From assembly GCF_004125265.1 (NCBI RefSeq), contig NZ_RDTE01000003.1, forward strand, positions 8,060,001-8,124,000: a stretch of 64,000 nucleotides of DNA, written 5' to 3'. The notes under the pieces were generated by a model, which was not told the origin of the DNA, did not search any database, and was given only the letters and a program-made list of their open reading frames with translations. Source of the stretch: Streptomyces lydicus (GTDB lineage Bacteria; Actinomycetota; Actinomycetes; Streptomycetales; Streptomycetaceae). Position numbers and translations under genes: made by a program. Shown here piece by piece: positions 25,249 through 32,921 of the stretch (its first letter is position 1; each line of letters starts with the position of its first letter).

Positions 25249-25893
25249 TCAGTAGGCCGAGTTGACGTTGTCGATCGAGCCGTACTTGTCGGCCGCGTAG
25301 TTGGCGGCGGCGGTGATGTTGGCGATCGGGTCGGTGAGCTTCTTGGGCGTACCGGACACGTGGTAGCTGTCGAAGGTGGGCTGGATCACCTGCAGCAGGC
25401 CCTTGGACGGCGTGCCGTTGACGGCGTTGACGTCCCAGCCGTTGACGGCGTTGGGGTTACCGGCGGACTCCCGCATGATGTTGCGGTGCAGGCCCTCGTA
25501 GGAGCCGGGGATGCCCTTGGCCTTCATGATGTCCAGGGACTGGCGGATCCAGCCGTCCAGGTTGTTCGAGTAGCCCTTGATGCCGGTGCGCTCGGTGGAG
25601 CGGCTGGCGGCCTGCTGGGCGCTGTGCTGCTCGGCGACGTCGGTGACCTTGGTGTGGCCGGCGACCGAGGCGGTCACGGCACGGCCGGTCTTGGCGTCGT
25701 CGGCCTTGCCGGGCTGTCCCTTCGCATCGACGGGCTTGACCGCGGCCGGGGCGTGCGCGGACGCCGCCTGAGCGGTGTCCGGAGCCGAGGTCATGGCCAG
25801 GCCCGAGGTGGCACCCGCGCCGGCCAGGACGGCCACGGCGATCTTGTGGGTGCGGGTGATGCGGGTAATGCGGGGCAGGGTGAAGCTAGGCAT
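25249..25893 (-). CDS. Secreted SLT-domain transglycosylase-like protein, paralogue 1
   Basis: A 214-residue secreted muralytic protein. A signal peptide (HKIAVAVLAGAGATSGLAMT, Ala-rich cleavage) precedes a charged linker. The SLT-like domain occupies the last 95 residues, with the probable catalytic Glu in IMRESAGNPNA and the GLLQVIQPTFDSY motif. It ends exactly at NSAY. Such enzymes cleave peptidoglycan glycan strands and act in spore germination and growth. The C-terminal domain is nearly identical to that of the protein at 27060-27764. GAGG lies upstream. The upstream region is conserved with that of the paralogue. Confidence 0.92.
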   Translation of the reverse strand: MPSFTLPRITRITRTHKIAVAVLAGAGATSGLAMTSAPDTAQAASAHAPAAVKPVDAKGQPGKADDAKTGRAVTASVAGHTKVTDVAEQHSAQQAASRSTERTGIKGYSNNLDGWIRQSLDIMKAKGIPGSYEGLHRNIMRESAGNPNAVNGWDVNAVNGTPSKGLLQVIQPTFDSYHVSGTPKKLTDPIANITAAANYAADKYGSIDNVNSAY

Positions 25894-26605
25894 GCAGATT
25901 GACCTCTTCCAGGTACTGGGGACGGGGAGGCGGCCTTTTTGGCGGCGCGTTCCGCACCGGAGGTCTTTGCCGCGATTGCCGTGGGGCGTAAGTCGCAAGC
26001 TCGCTCTCAGTGCGTCGGAATCCATGGTTAACGCCGGTCCCGAATCGAGGCAATGGTGCTCGGTACTACTCATCTTCGTGAGGTAAACCCGGATACCTGA
26101 AGTGATAAGCGTTTCTGGCGGCGTTGGCCCGGAATGGCCGCATAGAAATCAACTAGGAAAGCTCGTACGTGACGTACGTCGCGTGCCGCGAGTCACCTGG
26201 GAGGGCCTTCCGAGGCCGCTCGGCCGGTCCGTATAAGTTGCCTGGCTCACACCGGAATTACCGGTCTCCGGCGCTGTTTTGCGTGCGGACGGCAGCAGAT
26301 CCGTCCCGGAAATTGCCCGGTGCGTCGGCCCGGGAATCTCCGAATGTGGTGCGGCGCACCGTGTCCGGGGCCCAATAGGGCGGCAATTGTGCGCCGATTC
26401 ACGAGCGGGCGGGGCTCTGCTGCACGTGGGTGCGGAACAGGGAAGGGCGCATGCCGGATGGGCCGTTGGTGAGTCCTCGGTACGGCGATACGGCGGTGCT
26501 GCTGGTCCGTTCGCAGCAGCACCCGGAGCTGTCGCATGACTGCGCACCCCCGGCTCCCCGAGGGTGGCACCGCACACAGCCATCACTCCTCGTAGGGACG
26601 TGCTC
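25894..26605. promoter_or_regulatory. Long upstream region of transglycosylase gene 1 with conserved leader
   Basis: The minus-strand leader (25894 to about 26250) shares several blocks in the same order with the leader at 27765-28112: GTGAGCCAGGCAACTT, a GCACGCGACGTACGTCACG box, TACGAGNNNNCCTAGT, CTCACGAAGAT..GTAGTAC, and a stem-forming segment. In this copy GGCGTTAA pairs with TTACGCC around a loop containing GAGCGAGCTTGCG. It does not match the c-di-AMP (ydaO) riboswitch core by eye. From 26251 to 26605 I see only the upstream region of the small secreted-protein gene. Confidence 0.6.
26169..26182. promoter_or_regulatory. Crp-like operator (GTGACGTACGTCGC)
   Basis: A GTGA-N6-TCGC inverted repeat with one mismatch to the Crp consensus GTGA-N6-TCAC. 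An identical 14-mer lies at 28032-28045. S. coelicolor rpfA, a related muralytic gene, is known to be Crp-controlled. Confidence 0.6.
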
Positions 26606-26821
26606 ATGCTCCGTCGTCTTGCCGTCGTTCTCACCGGTCTTCTCGTCTCGGGCTTCCTCGCGACGGGCGTCGCCGCCGCGACCCCGGCCGACAGCCACCA
26701 CCAGCGCGGCTGGCACCGCGACCACCCGCTCACGCCCAGGGAGCGCGCGGGACTTCGCCTCGCCGGCCACATCCTCGACACCGTCTTCGGTGGCGGCACG
26801 GTCCGACGCGACCGCTTCTGA
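26606..26821 (+). CDS. Small secreted hypothetical protein
   Basis: A 71-residue protein with a clear signal peptide (MLRRLAVVLTGLLVSGFLAT, cleavage near AAA-TPA). The short basic mature part is SHHQRGWHRDHPLTPRERAG followed by a helix, LRLAGHILDTVFGG. AGGGA is 8 nt before the ATG at 26606. It lies between the two transglycosylase genes on the opposite strand. No family is recognised. Signal peptide plus RBS make it likely to be real. Confidence 0.65.
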   Translation: MLRRLAVVLTGLLVSGFLATGVAAATPADSHHQRGWHRDHPLTPRERAGLRLAGHILDTVFGGGTVRRDRF

Positions 26822-27059
26822 CGCGCGGCGCAGGGCCCGGGCACCGGCACGGGAGCCGACGCCCGGCACCCGCGCCGCGGACGGCGGCGGCAAGGGACAC
26901 GAAAATGGCGAAGGCCGCGGCGATCGCCACGGCCATGGCAACGGCGATGGCCCCACCCGCGAGATGCGGGCAGGGCCACTGCCGTTGCCGTGCCGGGCGC
27001 CGCACTGCGGCGCCCGTATCAGTCTGCTCCGACCGTCCTCACGGTCGCGTCGCTCCGGC

Positions 27060-27764
27060 TCAGTAGGCCGAGTTGACGTTGTCGATCGAGCCGTACCGGT
27101 GGGCCGCGTAGTTGGCGGCGGCGGTGATGTTGGCGATCGGGTCGGTGAGCTTATGGGGCGTGCCCGACACGTGGTAGGTGTCGAAGGTGGGCTGGATCAC
27201 CTGCAGCAGGCCCTTGGAGGGTATGCCGTTGATGGCGTTGATGTCCCAGTCGTTGACGGCGTTGGGGTTGCCGCTGGACTCCCGCATGATGTTGCGGTGC
27301 AGGCCCTCGTAGGAGCCGGGGATGCCCTTGGCCTTCATGATGTCGAGCGACTCGCGGATCCAGCCGTCCAGGTTGTTCGCGTAGCGCTTGGGGGCGGCCT
27401 TCGGCGCTGCCTTGGGAGCGGACTTGGGCGCGGCGATGACCTTGCGCTCGACCGACCGGTTGGCGGCCTGCTGGGCGGTGTGGCCCTGCTTCTCGACCGC
27501 GGTGACCTTCAGACCGGCGGTGACGGACGAGGCGAGCTGCCGGCCCTTCGTGCCGTCGTCCGCACGGTCCTTCGCGGTGAGCGGAAGGCCGTTGGCGCTG
27601 ACGGGCTTGACGGTGGACGGCGCGTGGGCGGCGGTGGTCTCGGCGTTGCTCGGCGTCGCGGTGAACGCCAGCGCCGCGGCGCCGCTCGCGGTGGCCACCA
27701 GCGCCGCGGAAATCTTGTGGGCGCGGGTGATGCGGGCAGGGCGGGACAGGGCGAAGTTGAGCAT
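27060..27764 (-). CDS. Secreted SLT-domain transglycosylase-like protein, paralogue 2
   Basis: A 234-residue secreted protein with the same layout as the protein at 25249-25893: signal peptide (HKISAALVATASGAAALAFT), linker, and the SLT-like domain at the end with IMRESSGNPNAVND and GLLQVIQPTFDTY, ending NSAY. It differs by an inserted APKSAPKAAPKAAPKR spacer, an imperfect repeat. The paralogues most likely arose by duplication together with their promoters. GAGG lies about 10 nt before the ATG. It probably acts on cell-wall glycan during growth or germination. Confidence 0.92.
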   Translation of the reverse strand: MLNFALSRPARITRAHKISAALVATASGAAALAFTATPSNAETTAAHAPSTVKPVSANGLPLTAKDRADDGTKGRQLASSVTAGLKVTAVEKQGHTAQQAANRSVERKVIAAPKSAPKAAPKAAPKRYANNLDGWIRESLDIMKAKGIPGSYEGLHRNIMRESSGNPNAVNDWDINAINGIPSKGLLQVIQPTFDTYHVSGTPHKLTDPIANITAAANYAAHRYGSIDNVNSAY

Positions 27765-28031
27765 GGGGGTTCTGACCTCTTCCAGGGCTTGATGGCGGGG
27801 AGGCGGCCTTCGGTTGGCGCGTGAGACCGAGGGGCATTGGCCGCGTTCGCCGCTCTGGCTGAGTCCGCAGGCTCGTTCTCGGTGCTACGCCGAACATGCT
27901 TAGCCAGCGCCCTGGATAGAGGCAAAGGTGCCTTGTACTACCTATCTTCGTGAGATGCAGTGAGATGTCCGTTGTAAATGCGGTGTTTCGCGCTCAGGGC
28001 AGGGAAAGGCACCGACTAGGTGTGCTCGTAC

Positions 28032-28045
28032 GTGACGTACGTCGC
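28032..28045. promoter_or_regulatory. Crp-like operator (GTGACGTACGTCGC), second copy
   Basis: Identical to the box at 26169-26182, at the same relative position in the paralogue's upstream region. Confidence 0.6.
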
Positions 28046-28220
28046 GTGCCGGGCATCACCCGGAACCGGCGACCGAGCCCCCTTCGCGGCACCGCAAAGT
28101 TGCCTGGCTCACATGGATGAGCGCCCTGGGTCGCAGGGATAAGAGGCAATTCTGAAAGGCGCCGGCGCGGCGCCCGGCGGGGCATTTCGGGGTATTGCGG
28201 AGCGGGCCTTCATGGCGCCG

Positions 28221-28252
28221 CGCCTGCATGACATCGCGCCTGCATGACATCG
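28221..28252. repeat. 16-bp direct repeat, two perfect copies
   Basis: CGCCTGCATGACATCG occurs twice head-to-tail and touches the adjacent terminator stem. Confidence 0.85.
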
Positions 28253-28281
28253 CGCCCCCCAGGGCCTTCCTGGGGGGCGCG
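28251..28281. terminator. Strong hairpin terminator after ArsR/SRPBCC operon
   Basis: A perfect 13-bp stem (CGCGCCCCCCAGG and its complement) with a 5-nt loop, 41 bp after the SRPBCC stop on the minus strand. Confidence 0.9.
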
Positions 28282-28322
28282 GGAACACGGTGGCGCCGCC
28301 GACCGGGGACTGCCGGTCGGTG

Positions 28323-29174
28323 TCAGTTCTCCAGTAGCCGGGCCGCAAGATGCTCGATGCGGTCGTGCCACGCCCGCAGTGCCGCATCCGCATCGGCACC
28401 CGGCGGGCCGGTCTGGACGAGGACGAGCCGGGCGCCATGACCGGTGCCCCGGCCCAGCTCCCACCGGACCGTGCCTTCCGGACCCCTGCGGTAGGCGAGC
28501 ACGGAAGGGGCCCGTACCTCGGTGACGGGTCCGGCCGGCGCCTCCCGGGAGGTGAAGCCGGCCGGCGCGGGCTCACCTTCCACGGGCTCGTCTCCCGAGG
28601 TCAGCGCCGCCCAGACGGCCTCGGCCGGCCGCACGAGCTGGCGCTCGAAGCGGATCCGCGGCCCGCTCGGGGTGTCCTCGGCGGCGCCCTGTCCGAGATC
28701 GAACTGCTCGACGTACGCCTCGTGCAGCTCTCCGGTGTCGCGGGGGACGGCCGTCGGCGCGCCGTCCAGCAGCTGCGAGAGCGCGGTCAGGCACAGGTGC
28801 CAGCCGGAGGCGAAGCTCGCGCCGCCGAACCGGTCGCCGAAGGTGTGCACCAAGGTCAGCAGCGAGCCGTCGCCGTCCGGAGCGATCTCCCAGCGCAGGT
28901 GGTCCTCTCCCCAGGTGAAGGCGAACAGCCGGGGCTCCTCGGCGTCGGTGACCGTACCGGTCATGGCGATATCGGTCACACCCGGCATGGTGAAGGTCAT
29001 CGCTCCGCCGGGCCGCAGCTCCACGGTGACCTCGGAGGGGAACCACTGCCCGATGTGTGCCGGATCGGTGATCGCCGACCAGACCTTCGCGGGCGGATGC
29101 GCCAGCCTGCGCTCCATGCGCAGGGTGTTCCGGCCGTCGCCGGCGGGGGTGAGGCTGTCGGAGTGCGGGTTCAT
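28323..29174 (-). CDS. Two-domain SRPBCC (AHSA1-like) protein
   Basis: A 283-residue cytoplasmic protein with two START-like AHSA1 domains: residues about 15-145 (RMERRLAHPPAKVWSAITDP) and about 165-280 (IRFERQLVRPAEAVWAALTS). Such proteins bind small hydrophobic ligands in a deep pocket; the function is unknown. The start codon overlaps the stop of the upstream ArsR gene (ATGA), so the two are translationally coupled. ArsR-SRPBCC operons are common in actinobacteria and the ArsR partner is usually not a metal sensor. A strong terminator follows. Confidence 0.9.
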   Translation of the reverse strand: MNPHSDSLTPAGDGRNTLRMERRLAHPPAKVWSAITDPAHIGQWFPSEVTVELRPGGAMTFTMPGVTDIAMTGTVTDAEEPRLFAFTWGEDHLRWEIAPDGDGSLLTLVHTFGDRFGGASFASGWHLCLTALSQLLDGAPTAVPRDTGELHEAYVEQFDLGQGAAEDTPSGPRIRFERQLVRPAEAVWAALTSGDEPVEGEPAPAGFTSREAPAGPVTEVRAPSVLAYRRGPEGTVRWELGRGTGHGARLVLVQTGPPGADADAALRAWHDRIEHLAARLLEN

Positions 29175-29488
29175 CGGGGGTCGTCCTCCATGGCGTCGAG
29201 ATGCCGTTCCAGGGCGTCAAGGGACCCGGTCCACAGATGCCGGTAGTGCGCGAGCCAGGCGTCCAGCTCCGCCAGGGGCTCGGGCCGCAGCTCGTACCAG
29301 CGGCGCTGGGCGTCCTGTCGGACCCGGACCAGGCCGGCCTCGCGCAGCACCCGCAGATGCTTGGAGGTGCCGGGCTGGCTCAGTCCGAGCTGCTGGGTGA
29401 GCTCGCCGACCAGCCGTGGGCGCTCCAGGAGCAGGTCGAGAATCTTGCGCCGGCTCGGCTCCGCTAGTACGTCGAACGGTAGGGGCAT
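29171..29488 (-). CDS. ArsR-family transcriptional regulator
   Basis: A 105-residue winged-helix repressor (PLPFDVLAEPSRRKILDLLL, then LVGELTQQLGLSQPGTSKHL for the recognition helix, and VRVRQDAQRRWYELRPE for the wing). No Cys-based metal site is visible, as expected for the SRPBCC-linked subgroup. It is coupled by a 4-nt overlap to the SRPBCC gene. A GCCG-CTA-CGGC inverted repeat and TATATA lie just upstream (29500-29516), suggesting autoregulation. CATCAT lies 6 nt before the ATG, so the mRNA could be leaderless. Confidence 0.93.
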   Translation of the reverse strand: MPLPFDVLAEPSRRKILDLLLERPRLVGELTQQLGLSQPGTSKHLRVLREAGLVRVRQDAQRRWYELRPEPLAELDAWLAHYRHLWTGSLDALERHLDAMEDDPR

Positions 29489-29499
29489 GACATCATGAT

Positions 29500-29510
29500 G
29501 CCGCTACGGC
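29500..29510. promoter_or_regulatory. Possible ArsR operator (GCCGCTACGGC)
   Basis: A GCCG-CTA-CGGC inverted repeat 12 nt upstream of the ArsR start, next to TATATAA. Confidence 0.35.
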
Positions 29511-29583
29511 TATATAACTGCAAGGGAATGCTATCTCGGGTGACCGGCCGCCGGATCGCGCGCACGCCGGACCGGCCGCCGGA

Positions 29584-30489
29584 TCACGCGCACGCCGGAC
29601 CGGCCGCCGGCGCCTCCTCACGCTCGCGCGCCACCGGTGCGAGGGCGGGCGCCGAGCCCAGCGCCCCGTCGGTGAAGAACCTGGCGGCCAAGTCCGCGAC
29701 ATCCTGCGGGCGTTCGAGCACCACCCAGTGATCGGCGTCCGGAATCGTCAGAAAGCGGCTGCCCGGAATGGTGGACGCGAAGTGCCGTTGCCGGGCCGGC
29801 GAGGTCACCGTGTCGTGCTCACCGCTGAAGACGAGTGTGGGGATGCCCGACAGGCCGGCGGAGAAGTCCGGGCGGTCCGAGATCCCGCGGCGCAGCGAGT
29901 CGACGGCGTGCCGGGAGTTGCGGGCCGCATGCAGCATCGAGCGCCGTACGTAGCGGTACGCCAGCTTCCGGTGGGCGACGTGCCGGCGGTCGTCGAGGCA
30001 CATCAGCCCCTCGGTGACCAGGGTGGCGAAGGCCTCGGTGTCGCCCTGCGCGAGGTGGCCGGACGCCCGCCGCCACAGCTCCTTCTGCGCCTCGCTGATG
30101 TGCGCCGGAACCCCGCCCAAGGCGAGCCGTGCGATCCGCCCGGGGAACCGCCGGGCGCATCCGTAGGCCAGGCCCGCCCCGTAGGAGAAGCCGAAGAGAT
30201 TGATCCGCGGGACGCCCAGATCGTCGATGATGCCCTTGATCGCCGCACAGACGACATCGATGCTCGGCCCCGGGGGAAGCGGGTCGGCGCTTCCCATGCC
30301 CGGCAGGTCGGCGGTCACCACATCCGCCAGCGGCCCCACATGATCTTCCATCTGCGGCCAGCCGAACATCCCCTGCAGCGCACCGCCCAGTACCAGCACG
30401 GGTTCGGTGATCCGCTCCGGCTGCCGCAGGCGCCGGTAGGAGTAGGACACCCCGTCCACCGACAAGGAGCGGATCATTTCCTCGGACAT
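29584..30489 (-). CDS. Alpha/beta-fold hydrolase of the ACP-KS operon
   Basis: A 301-residue cytoplasmic hydrolase. LVLGGALQGMFGW is the oxyanion-hole region, GFSYGAGLAYG holds the nucleophile Ser and IPDADHWVVLERP the catalytic His. A lid-like helical insert lies between residues 130 and 200. Substrate is unknown; similar enzymes hydrolyse esters or thioesters. It is transcribed with the ACP and ketosynthase genes, so release or editing of an ACP-bound acyl chain is a reasonable inference. AAGGA precedes the ATG at 30489. There is a 103-bp gap to the KS gene. Confidence 0.85.
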   Translation of the reverse strand: MSEEMIRSLSVDGVSYSYRRLRQPERITEPVLVLGGALQGMFGWPQMEDHVGPLADVVTADLPGMGSADPLPPGPSIDVVCAAIKGIIDDLGVPRINLFGFSYGAGLAYGCARRFPGRIARLALGGVPAHISEAQKELWRRASGHLAQGDTEAFATLVTEGLMCLDDRRHVAHRKLAYRYVRRSMLHAARNSRHAVDSLRRGISDRPDFSAGLSGIPTLVFSGEHDTVTSPARQRHFASTIPGSRFLTIPDADHWVVLERPQDVADLAARFFTDGALGSAPALAPVAREREEAPAAGPACA

Positions 30490-30592
30490 GTGAGATTCCT
30501 TCTCGAAGCACCGGCGGGAACGCCCACGCCGGCGCGGCGTGCCGGGGCGGCCTCGGGCCTGTTGTCCCGCGACGGGACCTTACGGACAGGCC

Positions 30593-31831
30593 CTAGCGGG
30601 TCAGCACCAGTGCGGCGTTGTGCCCGCCGAAGCCGAGCGACGTCTTGACCGCGCAGTCGAATGCCGCCTGCCGGGCCTCTTTGTGCACGACGTCGACCGG
30701 GATCCGCGGATCCAGCACCTCGAGGTTGGCGGTCGGGGGCACCAGCTGCTGCTCCAGGGCGAGCACGGTGAGCGCGGCCTCGATCCCGCCCGCGGCGCCC
30801 AGCGCGTGCCCGGTCATCGCCTTGGTCGAGGTGACCAGGGGGTGATCGCCGAGAACCCGCTGCAGCACGGCGGCCTCGATGTGGTCGTTGGCGACCGTCG
30901 AGGTGCCGTGCGCATTGACGTGGCCGACGTCGCCGGCCTGCACCCCCGCGTCCGCCAGCGCGGTGCGCAGTGCCCGCTCGATCCCCTTGCCCTCGGGGTC
31001 GGGGGCCACCGCCGCGTAGGCATCGCTGGACGCGCCGTAGCCGCGGAGGTGGGCCCGCACGGGGGCGTGACGAGCCCTGGCGTGCTCCGGCCGCTCCAGT
31101 ACGAGCAGCCCGGCGCCCTCGCCGACCACGAAGCCGTCCCGGCCCGCGTCGAAGGGGCGGCACGCGGTGGCCGGATCGTCCCGGCGGGTGGAGACCGCCT
31201 TCATCTGGCAGGCGCTGGCGATCAGCAGCCGGGAGAGGACCGACTCCGCCCCGCCGGCGAGGGCGATATCGCAGACCCCGGCGCGCAGCAGTTGGTGGGC
31301 GGTGCCCAGGGCGACGGTCCCGGAGGAGCAGGCCGTGGCCACGCCCAGGCTGGGGCCGTGGGCGCCGAGGTCCATACAGACACTGCTGGCGGCGCTGTTG
31401 ACGACGGTCAGCGGGGCGAGTTTGGGAGAGACCCGGCGGGCGCCGCGCCCGGCCATGGCGACATGCTGCTGGTCGTAGAACGGCAGCCCGCCGTGTGCGG
31501 AGCCGATGACCACCGCGACCCGGCTGCTGTCCCAGGATTCCGGGTCGAGCCCGGCGTCGAGGACGGCTTCCCTGGCGGCGATCACCGCGAGCTGCGCGAA
31601 GCGGTCCATCAGCCGCTGGGTGGCCACCCCGAGCAGTTCCGTGGTGTCCAGACCCGCAATGGTGTACATGAAGTCGCAGGGCAGATCGGCGAGTTCCTCC
31701 TGGTGGGTCACGCCGCCGGGCGCGGTTTCCTGGGTGACGGCATGCCAGGTGGCCTTCGCCCCCACCCCTGCCGCGGTCACCAGTCCCAGTCCCGTCACGG
31801 CCGCGGCGAACGGCTCCTGGCGGGCCGTCAT
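30593..31831 (-). CDS. Beta-ketoacyl-ACP synthase (FabF-like)
   Basis: A 412-residue thiolase-fold ketosynthase. The Cys-His-His triad is intact: C168 in ATACSSG, H308 in NAHGTS and H342 in MTGHALGAAGG, with K337 nearby. The usual GFGGHNA closes the protein. It condenses malonyl-ACP with acyl primers. The start overlaps the stop of the upstream ACP gene (ATGA). The set is not the primary Streptomyces fabD-fabH-acpP-fabF cluster, because FabD and FabH are missing and a hydrolase follows. No chain-length factor is adjacent, so a classical aromatic type II PKS is unlikely. Confidence 0.92.
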   Translation of the reverse strand: MTARQEPFAAAVTGLGLVTAAGVGAKATWHAVTQETAPGGVTHQEELADLPCDFMYTIAGLDTTELLGVATQRLMDRFAQLAVIAAREAVLDAGLDPESWDSSRVAVVIGSAHGGLPFYDQQHVAMAGRGARRVSPKLAPLTVVNSAASSVCMDLGAHGPSLGVATACSSGTVALGTAHQLLRAGVCDIALAGGAESVLSRLLIASACQMKAVSTRRDDPATACRPFDAGRDGFVVGEGAGLLVLERPEHARARHAPVRAHLRGYGASSDAYAAVAPDPEGKGIERALRTALADAGVQAGDVGHVNAHGTSTVANDHIEAAVLQRVLGDHPLVTSTKAMTGHALGAAGGIEAALTVLALEQQLVPPTANLEVLDPRIPVDVVHKEARQAAFDCAVKTSLGFGGHNAALVLTR

Positions 31832-32061
31832 GCCGGAACTTTGCCGTCGACGGCCGCCACCAGCTGGCCCACGGTGTTCCGCGGGGTCAGCGACACCTCG
31901 TCGAGGTCGATGTCCAGCCGTTCCTCGATCAGGACGCGGAGCTCTTCGAGCGCCAGGGAGTCGAGGCGCAGGCCGCGCAGCAAGGACTCATCGGTGATGT
32001 CGGCCGGGGAGACCCCGAATCGTTGGACCAGCAAGGTGTTGACAACTTCTGCCGCGTTCAC
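31828..32061 (-). CDS. Acyl carrier protein
   Basis: A 77-residue ACP with the phosphopantetheine site LRLDSLALEEL (Ser35), preceded by a loop of acidic residues. The GTG start at 32061 has GGAGGAG 8 nt upstream; the upstream frame is not ACP-like. Translationally coupled to the ketosynthase. It carries acyl chains for that KS and probably for the downstream hydrolase. It is distinct from housekeeping AcpP in sequence, for example DESLLRGLRLDS where DSL is usually preceded by DLGA(N/D). Confidence 0.92.
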   Translation of the reverse strand: MNAAEVVNTLLVQRFGVSPADITDESLLRGLRLDSLALEELRVLIEERLDIDLDEVSLTPRNTVGQLVAAVDGKVPA

Positions 32062-32217
32062 GTGGCGCTCCTCCGCTTGTCGTAGGCGATGCTGCCAACC
32101 GCGTCGTGGGCGGGATTTCACCGGCGGCTCCGGCTGGTTTGACCCCTCTTTATACGCCTTTGTCCCGATGACTCCCCAACCTTGGTAGCTCAATGGGGTG
32201 ATGAGCGCACCGGGAGG

Positions 32218-32239
32218 GGCGGGGCGCCGGCGCCCCGCC
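32218..32239. terminator. 22-bp palindrome, probable terminator
   Basis: GGCGGGGCGCCGGCGCCCCGCC, perfect, 94 bp after the stop of the MarR-family gene on the minus strand. A TACGTACGTA palindrome at 32263-32272 follows and could be an operator for the ACP operon. Confidence 0.5.
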
Positions 32240-32332
32240 TTGCGGGCGCCGCGGAAAGCACCTACGTACGTAACGCCGCGGACCGGCGGGAGGTACGGGC
32301 CCGGGCCGGGGGGACTCCGGGATTCTCCGGGG

Positions 32333-32794
32333 TCAGGCCTCGTCCAGGGCGCTGGTCACCCGTCCCAACAAGCCCTGGAGTGTGCGGAGTTCTTCGATCG
32401 TGAGGCCGGTGGCGGCCAGCATTCTGCGGGGGACGGGCAGGGCCGCCTCGCGCAGCTCGTCGCCGGCGGGGGTCAGGCGGATGGTGACCGAGCGCTCGTC
32501 CTCGGTGCTCCGCTCGCGGCGCACCAGGCCGGACGATTCCAGGCGCTTGAGGAGCGGGGAGAGGGTGCCGGAGTCCAGCCGGAGCTGTTCGCCGATGGCC
32601 TTGACCGGCCGGGGGCCGTGCTCCCACAGCACCAGCATGACCAGGTACTGGGGGTAGGTCAGGCCCAGGTCCTTGAGGGCGTCGCGGTAGACGCTGCCGA
32701 ACGCCCGGGAGGCGGCGTGCAGCGAGAAGCAGACCTGGTGGTCGAGGCGGAGCAGTTCGGAGTCGGGCACCGGGGGCCTGGTGGCGGAGGTCAT
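32333..32794 (-). CDS. ohrR: MarR-family regulator, OhrR type
   Basis: A 153-residue winged-helix repressor. The OhrR signature is present: LLRLDHQVCFSLHAASRAFG holds the reactive N-terminal Cys, and YPQYLVMLVLWEHGPRPV the HTH entry. Oxidation of the Cys by organic hydroperoxide releases DNA. It is divergent from ohr, its typical target, with a palindrome between. TAACCT lies 6 nt before the ATG and no RBS is visible, so the transcript is likely leaderless. Confidence 0.9.
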   Translation of the reverse strand: MTSATRPPVPDSELLRLDHQVCFSLHAASRAFGSVYRDALKDLGLTYPQYLVMLVLWEHGPRPVKAIGEQLRLDSGTLSPLLKRLESSGLVRRERSTEDERSVTIRLTPAGDELREAALPVPRRMLAATGLTIEELRTLQGLLGRVTSALDEA

Positions 32795-32800
32795 GGGGCC

Positions 32801-32806
32801 AGGTTA
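32801..32806 (-). promoter_or_regulatory. -10 element (TAACCT) for leaderless ohrR
   Basis: On the minus strand TAACCT, six bases (GGCCCC), then the ATG at 32794. Confidence 0.6.
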
Positions 32807-32837
32807 GCTCGCCGCGGCATTTAGTGGTGCACAATCT

Positions 32838-32851
32838 AGTTGCGCGCAACT
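32838..32851. promoter_or_regulatory. Probable OhrR operator
   Basis: A perfect 14-bp palindrome AGTTGCGCGCAACT midway in the ohrR-ohr divergent region. Confidence 0.7.
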
Positions 32852-32921
32852 TAAATGTGTGTCACTGTGATGCCCATCGGGCGGCCGGGAAGCGGCCGCC
32901 CGCCACCGAAGGGGAACCGTG

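Larger units (their letters stand above)
27765..28322. promoter_or_regulatory. Upstream region of transglycosylase gene 2 with conserved leader
   Basis: The minus-strand leader up to about 28112 shares ordered blocks with that of paralogue 1. Here the stem is CTGGCTAAG with CTCAGCCAG, enclosing GAACGAGCCTGCGG. The helix position is conserved while its sequence differs from the other copy, a covariation-like sign of RNA structure. The rest to 28322 holds a direct repeat and a terminator listed separately. Confidence 0.6.

Noticed and set aside
25894..26250. c-di-AMP (ydaO) riboswitch in the transglycosylase leaders
   Set aside because: Expected for this gene family, but the core motifs (GGGGU-AAUC, GACAGCUAAC) are not visible. 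Kept as an unidentified conserved leader.
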